Origin: Erythrocercus mccallii
Taxonomy: Eukaryota > Chordata > Aves > Passeriformes > Dicruridae
DNA: 64,000 nucleotides
Reading direction: 5' to 3'
NCBI GenBank assembly: GCA_013397435.1
Contig: VZRG01001490.1
Location: 122,223 to 186,222, forward strand
Shown here: one piece after another, positions 34,806 to 46,359 of the stretch
Numbering within the stretch: position 1 is the stretch's first letter
Layout of the letters: each line of letters begins with the position of its first letter
Notes under the pieces: generated by a model
What the model saw: only the letters and a program-made list of their open reading frames with translations
What the model was told of the DNA's origin: nothing
The model's database searches: none
Made by a program: the position numbers and the translations under genes

Positions 34806-36134
34806 GCTAGAAAAGCCAGAGTCAAGCTCCAGACCCTGAGAAGCACCAATTCCTCTTCAAAAATCCCTGAAAATGTGCTGGGGGAACCACAAGAGAGAAT
34901 GGCAGCAGTGCCCCTCTTGCAGAGATAAGAAATCAACGATATTATACAGACCACAGTGTAATCTCACAAAGGTATTTAGGAGCTCAACTCCCACTGAACC
35001 AACAAAGTTAAAATTCCTAAATTCCTCCAGACACCAGAGAAGTGCAGTTCTTTGAGTTGGCTATTTCACATTTAATGTCTGTTGCATGTTCTGGAGAACA
35101 TCCATATGTACCAAAACCTCCAAACACGCCACAGTCACCAAACCTTTGCTTCTACAATTCCTCTGCTGCTGCTGTTTCCACAGGAATTCCACTCCAGGCT
35201 GTTTTGGTAGGGGTGACAGGTTCAGCCATTTTATGCTTTCAGCAATCAGAACACAGCTCCATTTTATTTCATGCACTGCAATAAGAGTTTTGCCCTTGGT
35301 TTGGCAGCTTTTTTATACCATGCAATAACAATTAACTCCCTTTGGCATAATTTATATGAATCATTGATTTAATACAGATAGCAAGGAAAAAGAAAAGACC
35401 TATTAAGTCATCTAAATGACCCAAGCAGCACCGCTGGATTGTTCTCAGCAGCACATTTGCTGTGCTTGTTTGAAATGTGCTTGCACAGCAGAAGTACAAA
35501 AACTGTCTGCAGAGCAGACATGTTTCACTAACAGATGCTCTAAGTCAACATAGCTTGGAAATCTTCAATTTATAACTAAATGTTGTACTGCGCTTTCACT
35601 CCTCCAAACAGGCTTTAATGTTTCTTGAGGGGGTGAGAAGGGGATATTTGTATTGCAGTAGAAAATACTTCCCTGACAACTTCCAAGTTGGATCTAAGGC
35701 CTGCATGTCCAAAGTAGGACCTGGAATATCTTGGGACCATCTCTTGAGACGATATGGATGTAATGCAAGAGGATGTCCAGTTCTAGGCATATAAATAATA
35801 CAGACATGCAATGTTCAGGATGGGTTTTGGTGGGTTTTTTGGTGTTGTTTTTGATCTTTAAAAGAAAATAAGGTGGGACTTCCCTGATGAAATTCCAAGA
35901 GCCAAACTCCTGGCAGACGTGTTTTCTAATCTAAATCTTTCTAATGGGGATTTCCATGTTTCCTCAGGCAATAGCTCAGGTTTGGGGTTGTTTTCCCTGT
36001 CTCACCACAAGCTTTCCTTCCAATTCATCCATGGGTTTACAGATGGTGCATGCTACCCCACCTACCAAATCCTTGAGAGACAGACTTTAGAAGTATTGGT
36101 GCATCCTTGTGGTGGGATTCATGGTGGGATCCTT
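34806..36134. other. Unique non-coding sequence, nothing recognised
   Basis: No repeat or exon was found. A TG-rich stretch, GGGTTTTGGTGGGTTTTTTG, lies near 35822-35841. Confidence 0.4.
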
Positions 36135-36219
36135 GGGATTGTCCTGAGCATGGCCAGGATTTGGACACAATGATCCTTGTGGGTCCCTTCCAACTCGGGA
36201 TATTCTGTGATTCCATGAT
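36135..36219 (+). mobile_element. CR1 LINE 3' terminus, sense (GGATATTCTGTGATTCCATGA type)
   Basis: GGGATTGTCCTGAGCATGGC, CAGGATTTGGACACAATGAT, CCTTGTGGGTCCCTTCCAAC and TCGGGATATTCTGTGATTCC form the terminus of the family also found at 9451-9648. The upstream part is not recognisable. Confidence 0.88.
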
Positions 36220-38737
36220 AATATCCTGTAATAACCAGCCCTCTGGGAACATCAAACCACTGACTTTACTCATCCATCTCATGGCATACCACTCCTAGGG
36301 ATGTGGAAAACCTTCCTAATCTAAGGGAACAACATCCACCCTCAAAGCTGCTCAGCCTCCTACTGGGAGCAATCAAGGAACTACCAGGAGTACTGTGGCA
36401 GGAGGAGAGGTGTTTGTAATTAAGCACCTCTGCACAAATGCAAATGAAATGTGCCCCGTGGTATATTTGAGTTTAGCAGAGCCTGACTCTGCTTTTGCTG
36501 GCACAGCTTGGAAAGCTGCAACCCACGGGGAGAGAGCAGAGGTTTGTGCAAGAAGTGCTAAAACAAAGCTAAGCAAAATCATTTCACAGGCCACTCCAAA
36601 AGCTCCCCTCCGTGTGCTTCCTTGACCCACTAAAAGCCTTCTGCAATAAACAGCCAAACACACAGATGTCCACGGCCCTCCTGCAGAAACCATTTGCACT
36701 GTAAACAGGACATAAAGAGGGGGGCGGGAGAAAACAGTGCTGTGAATGTGCAATTACAAGTCCTAAATTTCACGTTGTACCTCACAATGCAGTCACTGTT
36801 CCTTCACAGACTCACTGTTCCTCCACAGAAAGGTTTCTGAGTGGAGATCTGTGATTTGGCAGGACTTTGAGAACCACCATGGGAAGAGAGACCAAAAACC
36901 AGAAAAGTGGCTAAAAAATAAGTGGGAAATTAGAACAACAGCAAAGACCAAGGGAATAATCAGGAAAATCCTGTCAGGAATGATACCAAAGAACAATCAC
37001 TGTCATGCGAGCTAAGATCACCAGATGACTGCCAAGACAAGGAGTTATTGGGAATAAATCACCTCAAAGCAACATAATGAATGTCTGTCTCTTCTCACAA
37101 CAGTGACAACATGGTCCCTGTGCCACCATGGCAACCTACAAGGCTTAAGAACAAAACCTCTGGGCCTCTGGGACAATAAATCCCAGATAACATTGACTGT
37201 AGACCATATCCAGGAGAAATTGGACACAATGCAATCCTGCCCTGAGTAATGGGAAGAAAATATTAATGACCACCAAATTTTGACTGCAAGCCCAGAAGAG
37301 CAAGAACAAAGAGCAACACAGAAGTCCTAGGAACACAAGTGATTCCTAAGAATCACCATGTGCCCACCTCTGCATTAGGACCAGAAGACATTAGGACAGA
37401 AGAATTAGGACATCCAAGACAATTCTCCCAGCACGGACCAACACCTCATCCCACTCCATGGGTCAGCTCCGACCCACTGCCTTCTTCAGCATCCTCAGAT
37501 CATCGCCACCACCAGACTGACAGGGCCTTGCATGTCACATTCTGTCACACATCATCAAATTGCTCTCACTGTACTGTTAAGATGATTATCACCATGGGTC
37601 CTACTGCAGGTTTGGGCTTTTTTCCCAAAGGAAAACAAGTTCTCTGCAGTCACTCTGGAGACACTGAGAGAAACGAATTGTGGGTCCCCTGAGTATAAAT
37701 CATTGTCCTTGTCATGATCATGACCACTGCTGTGTCAGAATGCACAAGAATTAGCTCTAGAAAGTCTGCACTGTAAATTTCAACACTGAAAAAAGCCTCA
37801 GATCCTTAAAAACCTCCTTGCTCAGCTACAGTAAGGAAGAAGACACAGAGAAAAAACTTGTATGAGTAATAGGAGAGATGTTCAGTGCTACAGATAATGC
37901 AGGAAAATTTATCCTCCCCTCTTTTACACGGCCCAAAAATGAGTAATTATGTGCCAGGAGATATCATCTACTCCACAAATCAAGTCACTGAAACTACAGA
38001 CTAAAAATTGTTTTTAAGAAAGTCAATTTATTAGCGATTACTGTGCAGACAGACATATGAGTGCTCTTGTGTACTTGCTGCATTAACAACCTCTCAAAAG
38101 CCACAGGAAAAGGAAAATCAATACTGTGTATTTTTTCTCACATCAATTTATCTACTGCTGAAAAAAAATAACTCATTTCTGTGTATGCCACACATGACAT
38201 ATCCCAGGTTTCCTCTGAGCAAGGAAAATAAAACAAGCTTTTGCTGGTTTCAACCAACCAAACCCTGCCTTACTGGACTCAGATTTTGCTTTTGATAAAA
38301 CCTGAAATAAGACTTGAACAAACTCAGAGCAGTCTCAGGCAGCTTGGCACTGGTACACAGAGCCTTTTGTTACTGATCCTGTGGTGCTGGTGCAGGGCTG
38401 GAGCCCATTAGCAGTGAACGGTCCACTAAATATTTCATGATTCTGGATTTCAGACGTTTCCCAGGACAGGTTCTATCACTACAGATCCTACAAACAGGCA
38501 TGACAGTTCTAAATAAAGGATATCGTGCAGAGTAGCCTCTCCAAGGCACTCCCAGAGCCTCCACCCAGGAACCAATCTCTATATTTTTTACATATATATA
38601 TATATGCCTCAAAAGTATGTATTTTTTTGTCTCCAATTACAAAACACAAATTTTCTCTGCATCAAGTCTTTCAGGCTGCTACTTTGACAGGAATCAAAAT
38701 AAATCCCAGGATGGCATTCCCTGTCGAGCAGACTAAT
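36220..38737. other. Unidentified non-CR1 sequence, A-rich block at 36.85-37.7 kb
   Basis: No known family could be named. The block at about 36850-37700 is purine- and A-rich on the plus strand, with phrases such as AGAGAGACCAAAAACCAGAA and GAAGAGCAAGAACAAAGAGC. It has a repeat-like texture that may be an old retroviral or LTR-derived remnant, but no LTR boundary, primer-binding site or coding motif was identified. Confidence 0.3.
38590..38605. repeat. Short (AT)n tract
   Basis: CATATATATATATATG is a run of eight alternating dinucleotides. Confidence 0.85.
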
Positions 38738-39013
38738 CTTGTTCCCTTCATTTTCTTTTTCCAGGTCACCAGTTTACTTCCCTCGGCTGAGAGCTCCCCA
38801 CAGACTCTGAGAGGGCGTCTTAAAGAGCTCTGCAGCCAGAGCATCTCCCCATCACTAAATCCTAAAATGCTTCTGCCAGATCCCAAACGGGGCAAAGTCC
38901 TCTCCAAAGCCAACGCTGCTGCTTTTATTCTCCGGGCTGGTATAATTCCCAAAGACACGGCCTTGCTGCTTTCCCACCGGGAATGCACTGCCACAAAGCC
39001 TGCCCAGCAGAAC
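38733..39013 (+). other. Splice-acceptor-like signal and candidate exon (unproven)
   Basis: A CTAAT branch-point-like motif (38732-38736) and the tract CTTGTTCCCTTCATTTTCTT, ending TTTCCAG at 38764, form a well-shaped 3' splice site. The downstream frame stays open for 135 codons to 39169. A donor-like AAC|GTGAGC at 39013/39014 would close a 249-nt exon (38765-39013), which is an exact multiple of three. The CpG content is above that of the flanks. The 83 predicted residues match no family I recognise, and the antisense strand is also open, so composition alone may explain the frame. Recorded as a candidate only. Confidence 0.2.
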
Positions 39014-39113
39014 GTGAGCTTCACCAGCCATGGTCCAGCAGATGTTTGTACAAATCCACCCAAATCCATAGAGGGGAGCGGCTGGAGAGCAGCCTTGCAA
39101 GCCAGGACTGTCC

Positions 39114-39263
39114 CACTGACCACTTCAGACTGGACATTTGGAAGTATTTCTTTACCAAGAGGGTGGTGAAATGCTGGAAGTGGCTTCCTGCAGACGTGGT
39201 CAATGCCTCAAGCCTGCCAGCGGCCCCTGGACAATGCCCTTAAGAACATGTTGGGAATTGGGT
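39114..39263 (+). mobile_element. CR1 LINE ORF2-tail fragment, sense, ancient family
   Basis: The forward frame reads DHFRLDIWKYFFTKRVVK and then CWKWLPADVVNASSL. This is a close match to the classic CR1 ORF2 tail FRLDIRKKFFTMRVVKHWNR / LPREVVDAPSL. Homology peters out after GACAATGCCCTTAAGAACAT. No frameshift is seen across this 45-residue stretch, unlike many other copies, but flanking ORF2 and the terminal 3' UTR are not recognisable. Confidence 0.85.
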
Positions 39264-39264
39264 C

Positions 39265-39560
39265 AGCCGGGCCTGCACGATCCCGCCACCCGAACCTCTT
39301 TGCTCCTAAAGCCCGAGAGAAACCCGGAGGACTCGAGCTGAGAATCTCACCTTTGCTCAGGCGCCGAGGGTGACACGGAGGTGCTGATCCTCCTCCCAGA
39401 GACACTTCCATGCCCACTTGGCTCTCCTGACTCTCCCAGGCAGGCGGATAATCCCGCCCAGAGCCAGGCTCCTTAAGGCAAAGCAGCTTTGTGGGCCGCC
39501 GGGAGCCACTCCCGCCTCAGACAGGCCTTCACTCTCACGGCCGCCTTAAGCTCATCTAAG
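39265..39560. promoter_or_regulatory. CpG-rich, GC-rich patch, candidate promoter
   Basis: I count about 19 CpG dinucleotides in roughly 300 bp, for example AGGCGCCGAGG, GGGCCGCCGGGAGCC and CACGGCCGCC. The surrounding DNA is CpG-poor. A GC box CCCGCCC (39453-39459) overlaps a TAATCC homeodomain core (39449-39454). Donor-like sites lie on both sides: AAAG|GTGAGA on the minus strand (exon end 39351) and CACAG|GTAGGC on the plus strand (exon end 39698). Its size and composition fit a small CpG island. Alternatives are an old methylation-protected repeat edge or a GC-rich insertion. Confidence 0.35.
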
Positions 39561-39615
39561 CTCCAAATAACACGGCCAGAAATGTTCCCTAAGCCTCAGT
39601 GATCCACAAATGGTC

Positions 39616-39693
39616 ATGGCAGCAGCACAAGGAGAGGTGGGAACAGAGCAGGAGGAGACAGAAGACATGTCCTGGTGGGAGACTACCCAGTGA
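39616..39693 (+). other. Small upstream-ORF-like frame before a splice donor (unproven)
   Basis: ATG at 39616 has a favourable context (G at -3, G at +4) and opens 25 codons, starting MAAAQGEVGTEQEETEDMSW, with TGA at 39691. A donor-like CACAG|GTAGGC follows five bases later. The pattern suits a 5' untranslated first exon with a short upstream frame. It could equally be chance, and no homology is claimed. Confidence 0.15.
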
Positions 39694-39699
39694 CACAGG

Positions 39700-41459
39700 T
39701 AGGCCGCTCTTTCACATGGGGAGCTACCGCAGCCTGGTTTTGCCATGATTTTTATTCTCTGCCCTTACATCAGAGCTCTCACACCAGCAAGGCACCCACT
39801 TCTCCACCTCTGCCAGGCTTTGCATGACCCCCTCTCCCTCCCCTGCCCTGCAGTCAGTGCCTGCAGCCACGTGGCCAAAAAGAAATCACCGCTGAGCTCC
39901 AAAGTCAAATGTCCCCAACCACCAAACACCAAAACCTGGAGCAAAACTTGGTTTCTAATCAAAATTTGGCTGAAGCTGACCCCTGCACTCACAACCTGTG
40001 GGGAAGCAGCCGAGGAGCAGATGTCACTGCTGGATAAGCCTTGTTCTTTTAGGAAGCTACAAATGGAACCAGCCATCACCATCATCTATGTTTAGACCCA
40101 ATATTGCAAACAATCCCTCCATTTGCAGTTCTCTTTTTTCCCCCCCACCACCACTCCTGAAGCTATCTCTGGCAGAAGAATGAAACAGCTGCCACTGAGA
40201 GCAGGAATTGAGTTAAAAGCTGAAGAAATGCAGCGCTGGTAGCAGAGGTGACGCACCAGCTGGATGCATTCCAGGTCACTGCAGCCTGGCAGGCTCTCCA
40301 AGAGGACATCCCAGTGGATCTCAGCAGCACAGCTGGATTTTTCCCCCACGTATGCAAAAGCCATAACTCCTATGGAGCCAATCATTTCACTCTAGAAGCC
40401 CTGCAATTCATTTTTTAAATGGTTTGCCAATCAGGTTATTATGTTCAAGCTAAGGGAGGAAAAAACCCCACAGAAAGACTTTTCATGGGGAAAGCATTCC
40501 GCTTGGGATCTTACTTCTCCTCCTGTGCCAAATTGGCAGGAGAGCTGTATAATTACAGCGCTTTTACAAACAAAATTAATGTACAGCAAGTCTGTACATG
40601 GCCACCCTCCCATCCATGGATTTTATGGAGAACAGAGCAAAAGGATGCCAGTTTTATTTCGCAGTGAAACCACTCTCCCAAAACAGGAGTATTTTTAAGT
40701 AAAACCCCTGTGTGTTGGCACCAACTGTAGCCCCTCTTCCACTTTAAAAGGCAGTCAAACTTCACAATGCAAGAGCACAGAGAACAGGGACAGCATCCCT
40801 CAGAGCCGTGTTCCCACAGAGGGATCAGGATGCAGGATGGCCAGGAGCAGCAGCAACGCATGAGATGTGGCCATAGAGAAGGGCTATTATGGATGTTGGT
40901 AAGGATAAAACCTTCTTTACTTATAGCTCTGACCAGGAGACCCTACTTTTTAGACTAAAATAAAACCAAATACATGTGTCAAAAACCAATTCTCAAAAAA
41001 AGCCACCTTATTATATATATTAAAGGTTTATTTCCCTCTATTATAGCAGCACATCAGTTCCACTAAGATGCACAACCAGCTTCCAAGAATCCTCTGCTGC
41101 TGTCACAAATGTTCATTCTGTGGATCCTAATGTCTCTTTGTTTTCCCTGTCACATTCAATATACCTCCCGTTCATGAATTATAGACTTGCCTGATTTCCC
41201 TAACGTCACCCAGGAGTCTACAGTAATTCAGGAACCCAGCAGACGCTGGGGAGGTCCAAGTCCTCCTTTAGGATGAGAACAGACTAAGGCACACAATTCC
41301 CCCCTGACTGAGCTGGCCACACTCCTTTCCCTTATTTTCCCTCCAAAATTCCACTCCTAGCAATTTACTCTTGAGATAATGAAGAGGTGAAGATGACACA
41401 TGTGTGTGGTCCCAGAGCAGGAGACAAAACCTGCCAGGGGTTTAGGCTCTGTAGAGAAA
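39700..41459. other. Unique non-coding sequence, nothing recognised
   Basis: A C-run, TTTTTTCCCCCCCACCACCA, lies near 40134-40153. Open frames of around 100 codons occur on both strands without domains. No repeat was recognised. Confidence 0.4.
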
Positions 41460-41629
41460 ACAGGTTGCCCAGAGCAGCTGTGGCTGCCCCTGGATCCCTG
41501 GCAGTGTCCAAGGCCAGGTTGGACGGGGCTTGGAGCAGCCTGGGACAGTGGAAGGTGTCCCTGCCCATGGCAGGGGTAGCACTGGATGGGCTTTGAGGTC
41601 CCTCTCAAACCATTCCAGGATTCTATGAT
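41460..41629 (+). mobile_element. CR1 LINE 3'-end fragment, sense
   Basis: ACAGGTTGCCCAGAGCAGCT, GTGGCTGCCCCTGGATCCCT, GTTGGACGGGGCTTGGAGCA, GGTGTCCCTGCCCATGGCAG and CTGGATGGGCTTTGAGGTCC, ending CCATTCCAGGATTCTATGA. The 3' end is intact and divergence appears low. Confidence 0.95.
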
Positions 41630-44600
41630 GTGATTCAATGATTTCCTATTTCCCAGCAACATGAGACACATCCCCATTTGCTCTGGAGTCCCAACCCAGA
41701 TTTTTTTGTTTGTTTTGAAACAGAACAAGATCTGTCATTTTAGCAGCACCCCCACAACACTGGGATCATTGAAGAATTTACTCAGTGACCTTTCAGCAGC
41801 AGGTAAGCACACATACTCCTTACACATTAACTCCTTCCAAACCCGTATTCATTTTAGCATTTTGTTGGACATTGATACAACTTTGATTTGAGAGCAACAA
41901 ATGTCAAAAACATTCCACTGCTTTCTTCAGCTTGTGAGAAGCTCAGCACAGCAATTAAACCACGTGTGGAGTTAAACACAAGCTCTAGAGCTGCTGCACT
42001 GACAGCTTCTCTCCAACTCTCCATGGTCCTTTACCATTTTAAGAGGCTTTGTTTTTATTGTTTTGAGTGGTTTAAGTCATCATATATGTACTTCCCTGGC
42101 AGTTCTCTTGGAGGGAGGGAACATCTTTTTAAGAAGATTTTAAATTATTTTAATCTGAAGAGCATTTATAAACATTTCCCACTATACAGCAAGAACAATC
42201 TTTTGTTGGTGGTGCATTAATCCTGGCAAGCACTTGAAGGGCAGAAACACAATGGGGTGAAATTGTTACAGATGGCCTCAGGGTTATTCCAATACTTGAA
42301 CAACTGGAATAATGGGGTGGAATTAAAAACATGGGCCCAAGCTCAGGAAACGCCCCACGATAACATCACGGCACCCAAAAAGAGGAACATAAAATTGTTG
42401 AAGAAAAGGCAGTTGTGGAAATTAAAAATGAGCCTTGTAGAAGCACAAGAAGTATTTTCTAGCCCGGATGGAAAAACCATCCATCCATCTTCCACTCCAA
42501 AAAAATAATAATCAGCAGGAAAATTATCTTTCTTCCATGTGGACAAGTAAAATTTCACAAGGTTACTGTAGAGAACAACCCAGAATTGGCAAAATGGAAG
42601 AGAGGAGAGATAATCTAATAGGCCTTTTCTATCTAATTTTTATTATTCTTATGAAAAATGACCTGAATAAGTGAAGTTATTTGCCCTTGTCCTCTTTGTT
42701 CATATTGGATTTAGTCATAAGGGAAATCCTGCCAAGGATAGTATGTTTTACTCAATTTACTACCCTTTGTGATTGCTCTATAAAATATTGGATACCTGAT
42801 AGGAAAGGTTATGGAGGTTCAGGACGGGGGGGTTTTGCAATGGAAAAAGAAGGAACACATTGAGCACTTGCTGGCAGTAAAAATTAAGACAACAAGAACC
42901 AATGGAATTTTCTGAGGAGAATGTTTACCTATCAGCCCCTGTTCAAAGGATTGTATTTAACCTGCATACGGTATAACTTTAAAAAAACCAGCAACTGAGT
43001 ATTAAACAAACAATCTCTTGCAACATTTCAGTTCCAAGTAGGTCACAAATAACACTGGAGTCATAAGCTCCATCTCTCTGCTGCACAAACTCTGTAATTG
43101 CCAGAAGCTGAGGTTTCCTTTGAATCCCCAGTATTTATTATGCTGCTACTTTTGGACTCTCGCTGTTAATCATACGGTTACACTGCTCCTGCTATTACAG
43201 CAGAAGGCAAGAAACCAGAACCTGCCCTTCCAGGCTTTGCATTTGTTGTAGCTGACTGAGCCTGACTGCGAGTCCCCTCTGCCGATTCCTTCCATGGAAT
43301 CCACCCCCAGCCCCAACATCTGTGCTGACAGAACCTGGGTCATGCACAGTGCAGCCCCTGAGCCGTAAATAACACGGAGAACTCTGGCAAAGCCCAGGTG
43401 CAGCCGGTCACCAGCACCACCGACCCATTCTCAGGAACTCCAACACACTGAGGTTGTTTTCCTAAAGCTATAAAGGCCAACCGTAACGATGCAGGATCTG
43501 TTAAACCCTGGAAACATATTCCCTGCACACCCCACTCCGCATACAAGCTGTGTTGTAAGATTCCAGGGAGAAGTTGGGGCATTTCTCCCTTACCATTCAA
43601 TCCTACCCCAAAAACCAAGAGCCTGGGAACTTGCAGCTGCACCGGGTTGTAATAAGTGGTGTCAAAAATTCCAAGCAAATGAGTACCACATGTCTGGGAA
43701 GCAAGCCCTTTTCCTGGGCTGACCTTGGAGGCTGAAGGGCTGCCCCTTTCCTGACAAAAGGATTGCAGGAAGAAAAACATCCCGAGTGCCACCGTGTAAC
43801 CACACCGGTGAGATCTGGCAGCCCTTTGCCACAAAGAGCGCGAGTTGAGTGTTTGGGATGAGATCAGATCCCATTTCTCAGGAGCTTCCTTAAAAGCTCA
43901 ATGGACTCCCACAGAGTGGGTCTTGTTACCTCACAGACTTTGGTTTTTTATGGGCAATTCTATAAATCACTGCTGCTATAGCATCCCCCATGGATTTATT
44001 AAGGCTGCTCTTGGAATGGCTACTGGGAGACAAAGGCAGAACAGAAGCCCTGACTCACCTTGTGGAGGGTGGATTTTTTGCTGCCATTGGAAAGATGGAC
44101 ATGCTCCTCTCCAGCTGTGTCAGACATGAGCATCAGAAAGCCTGGAAATTATACATGTTACTCCTTAACCTCTTTCACAGCAAGGTCCTCCTGACCCTTT
44201 ACTTGGGATTAAATTACACACATTTACAAAAACTAATTGTCTACAACGCATTCCAATTACAAGTCTAATTATACTTATCTAACTCTTGCCTGACCGACTT
44301 GGTCTGGAATCAAACCATGCTTTTTTGCTTTATTCCATATTAAATTGGGCTGAAAGGCTTTCTGGAGTTTAGGAAGTCCAGAAATAGATAAAGCAGAAGC
44401 ATCTGAAGACCGAGCAGATAAAAGGCCAGGCCAATATAGAAGAGCTTTCCAAGCGCACATCAGAAGGATCCATCAGGATTTAAAAAATCTTGGACTCAAG
44501 AACTTTACTTGAATATTAATTGTTCCCAAAAGACAAAAAAAAAAAGCTCAGTTCCAAGCTTCAGGAGGGTCTTTCATCCAAACAGAGGATTATGTCAGTC

Positions 44601-44861
44601 CCTCCTGATCTTGGAACATATAAATCCATTTTACACTACCTTCCTTTTTGGAAGCTCTGAACAAAACCTTGAAGTTACATATTAAGGCAATAATTCCAAT
44701 CAAACATACGTGTCTAAATGGGTTTAAAGCAATATGGACCACTGTGCTCAAAGGTCAGCAATCAACGACTCCACATCCAGCTGGCAGCCAGAAACAAGGA
44801 AAACAGGGCTGGTACTGCAGCTTGTCTTGTCCAAAACCACCATGGATTACTGGAGTAACAA
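41630..44861. other. Unique non-coding sequence, 3.2 kb without recognised repeats
   Basis: A 164-codon minus frame (43340-43834) has no recognised domain. An A11 tract lies at 44535-44545. No CR1, RNA gene or supported exon was found. Confidence 0.4.
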
Positions 44862-44978
44862 CAATCCTGCCCTCTGTCAGTGGGAAGCCATTCCCCCGTT
44901 CCTGTCCCTCCATCCCTTGTCCCAAGACCCTCTCCAGCTCTCCTGGAGCCCTTTTGGGCAGTGGAAGGCTCTGGCTGG
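44862..44978 (-). mobile_element. CR1 LINE internal ORF2 fragment, antisense, 3' end missing
   Basis: It begins AATCCTGCCCTCTGTCAGTG then GGAAGCCATTCCCCCGTTCC, CCCTCCATCCCTTGTCCCAA, GACCCTCTCCAGCTCTCCTG and GAGCCCTTTTGGGCAGTGGA. The terminal ~230 bp of the family is absent on the left, and homology stops on the right after CTCTGGCTGGCC. Confidence 0.88.
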
Positions 44979-45039
44979 CCAGTCAAGAGAAGTATGAATG
45001 CCCCAAACTGCACACAGCACAGGACTAAGGAAAGCCAGG

Positions 45040-45215
45040 TGAGGAAGCTGGACTTCTTTGATCTGGCAAGGAGGGGACTAAAGCCAATCTAAGCCCAGCC
45101 TGCAGCTCCCTAAACAGCAGCTACAAGGGTGACAGGGCAGCAGTGTTGTGAGCTCTGCAGGAGCCTCTTCCCAGGCAGCCCAGAGCATCTTGCCCACTGT
45201 GCTCAGTATCAGCTC
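45040..45215 (+). mobile_element. Possible degenerate CR1 ORF2 fragment, sense
   Basis: GAAGCTGGACTTCTTTGATC then TGGCAAGGAGGGGACTAAAG aligns loosely with the CR1 phrase GAGCTGGGGTTGTTCAGCCT / GGAGAAGAGGAGGCTCAGGG. CTGCAGCTCCCTAAACAGCA and GAGCCTCTTCCCAGGCAGCC resemble the following CR1 blocks in order. Divergence is high and I hold this as tentative. Confidence 0.4.
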
Positions 45216-46061
45216 AAGGATCAGGTTAAGTCCAGGGAGGAAGGGATGCCATTCCCTCTTTGTCTGCTGAGTGGACTATGCCCAAGTGAATATCAGCTAT
45301 GCCCCATCACAGCAGCCTCGGCAATTAACACCCTCTTCTCACCCATCAGTTTCTTGTGACGGAGTTCATCCCGTAAGGAATCACAGCGTGCATTTAGTTT
45401 TCTGCTCAGAATTTGCACCATCCAATTTACTCGCAATTAGCATAGATGATCTAATATTCCTTTCTGATCTTAATTCCCACCAAACCCCTCAAATTCAATC
45501 TCCCTTTCTGTGCACAGACTACAAAAGCTCGAGTCATTACAATTCCTACCCGGTTCCACACTGGTGTAAACGAGAGAATGAGACCCTTAAATTTCCAAAG
45601 AGCTTGAAGGCAGCGTTGCATTAATGAACGTCCTGGAACAACCACGTGTCTGTGAAGAAGAATGTCAACTACTTGTATGGCAGCCTTTGAAGGTCTCTCC
45701 AAGGAGGAAACGAGCCATCAGCCTGGACAAATTCCCCAGCTGGTGGGTTTTGATGGATCACAAGACAAACAGATGCATACAAAGAGATGCTGAAATTGTT
45801 TTACAAGGCCTGCTAGCCCTGACCTCAGCCCTGCTCTGTCCTGCTCCACTCACACAGCCTGAGAAAAACCCCTTCAGGTGGGTACACATGGATTTGGGGA
45901 TGCAAAATGCTTGTGACAAAACCCAAGCACCAAGAGAGCACTTCAGTATCTGGGTAGAAAAAGGGGGGAAAAGCATCGTTCATGTGAGTAATTTGATGCT
46001 TATCTTCCACACCAAAAAAGCTCAGACAGTTGCACACCTTCAACTTTCTAAAACAGTCCAA
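45216..46061. other. Unique non-coding sequence, nothing recognised
   Basis: A 209-codon plus frame (45624-46253) runs from unique sequence into the CR1 copy at 46062 in a non-ORF2 reading frame, so it is judged accidental. Confidence 0.4.
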
Positions 46062-46359
46062 AAGAGGGACTTTGCACAAGGGCCTGGAAGGACAGGACAC
46101 AGGGAATGGCTTCCCACTGCCAGAGGGCAGGGACAGATGGGATATTGGGAGGGAATTGTTCCCTGGGAGGGAGGAGAGGCCCTGGCACAGGGTGCCCAGA
46201 GCAGCTGTAGCTGCCCCTGGATCCCTGGGAGTGTCCAAGGCCAGTTTGGATGAGGCTTGGAGCAGCCTGGGACAATGGAAGGCATCCCTGCCCGTGGCAG
46301 GGGTGGGACTGGATGATCTTTAAGGTCCCTCTCAATGCAAACCATTCTGGATTCTGTGA
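46062..46359 (+). mobile_element. CR1 LINE 3' portion, sense, ~300 bp
   Basis: The order is GGACTTTGCACAAGGGCCTG, GACAGGACACAGGGAATGGC, GGGATATTGGGAGGGAATTG, GGCCCTGGCACAGGGTGCCC, GATGAGGCTTGGAGCAGCCT, then ACTGGATGATCTTTAAGGTC and ACCATTCTGGATTCTGTGA. The frame retains GNGFPLPEGRDRWDIGRE and HRVPRAAVAAPGSL of the ORF2 tail without a stop. It is one of the best-preserved copies. Confidence 0.96.

Noticed and set aside
45624..46253. 209-codon open frame on the plus strand
   Set aside because: Its second half is the CR1 copy at 46062 read in a non-ORF2 frame, and the first half has no recognisable content.
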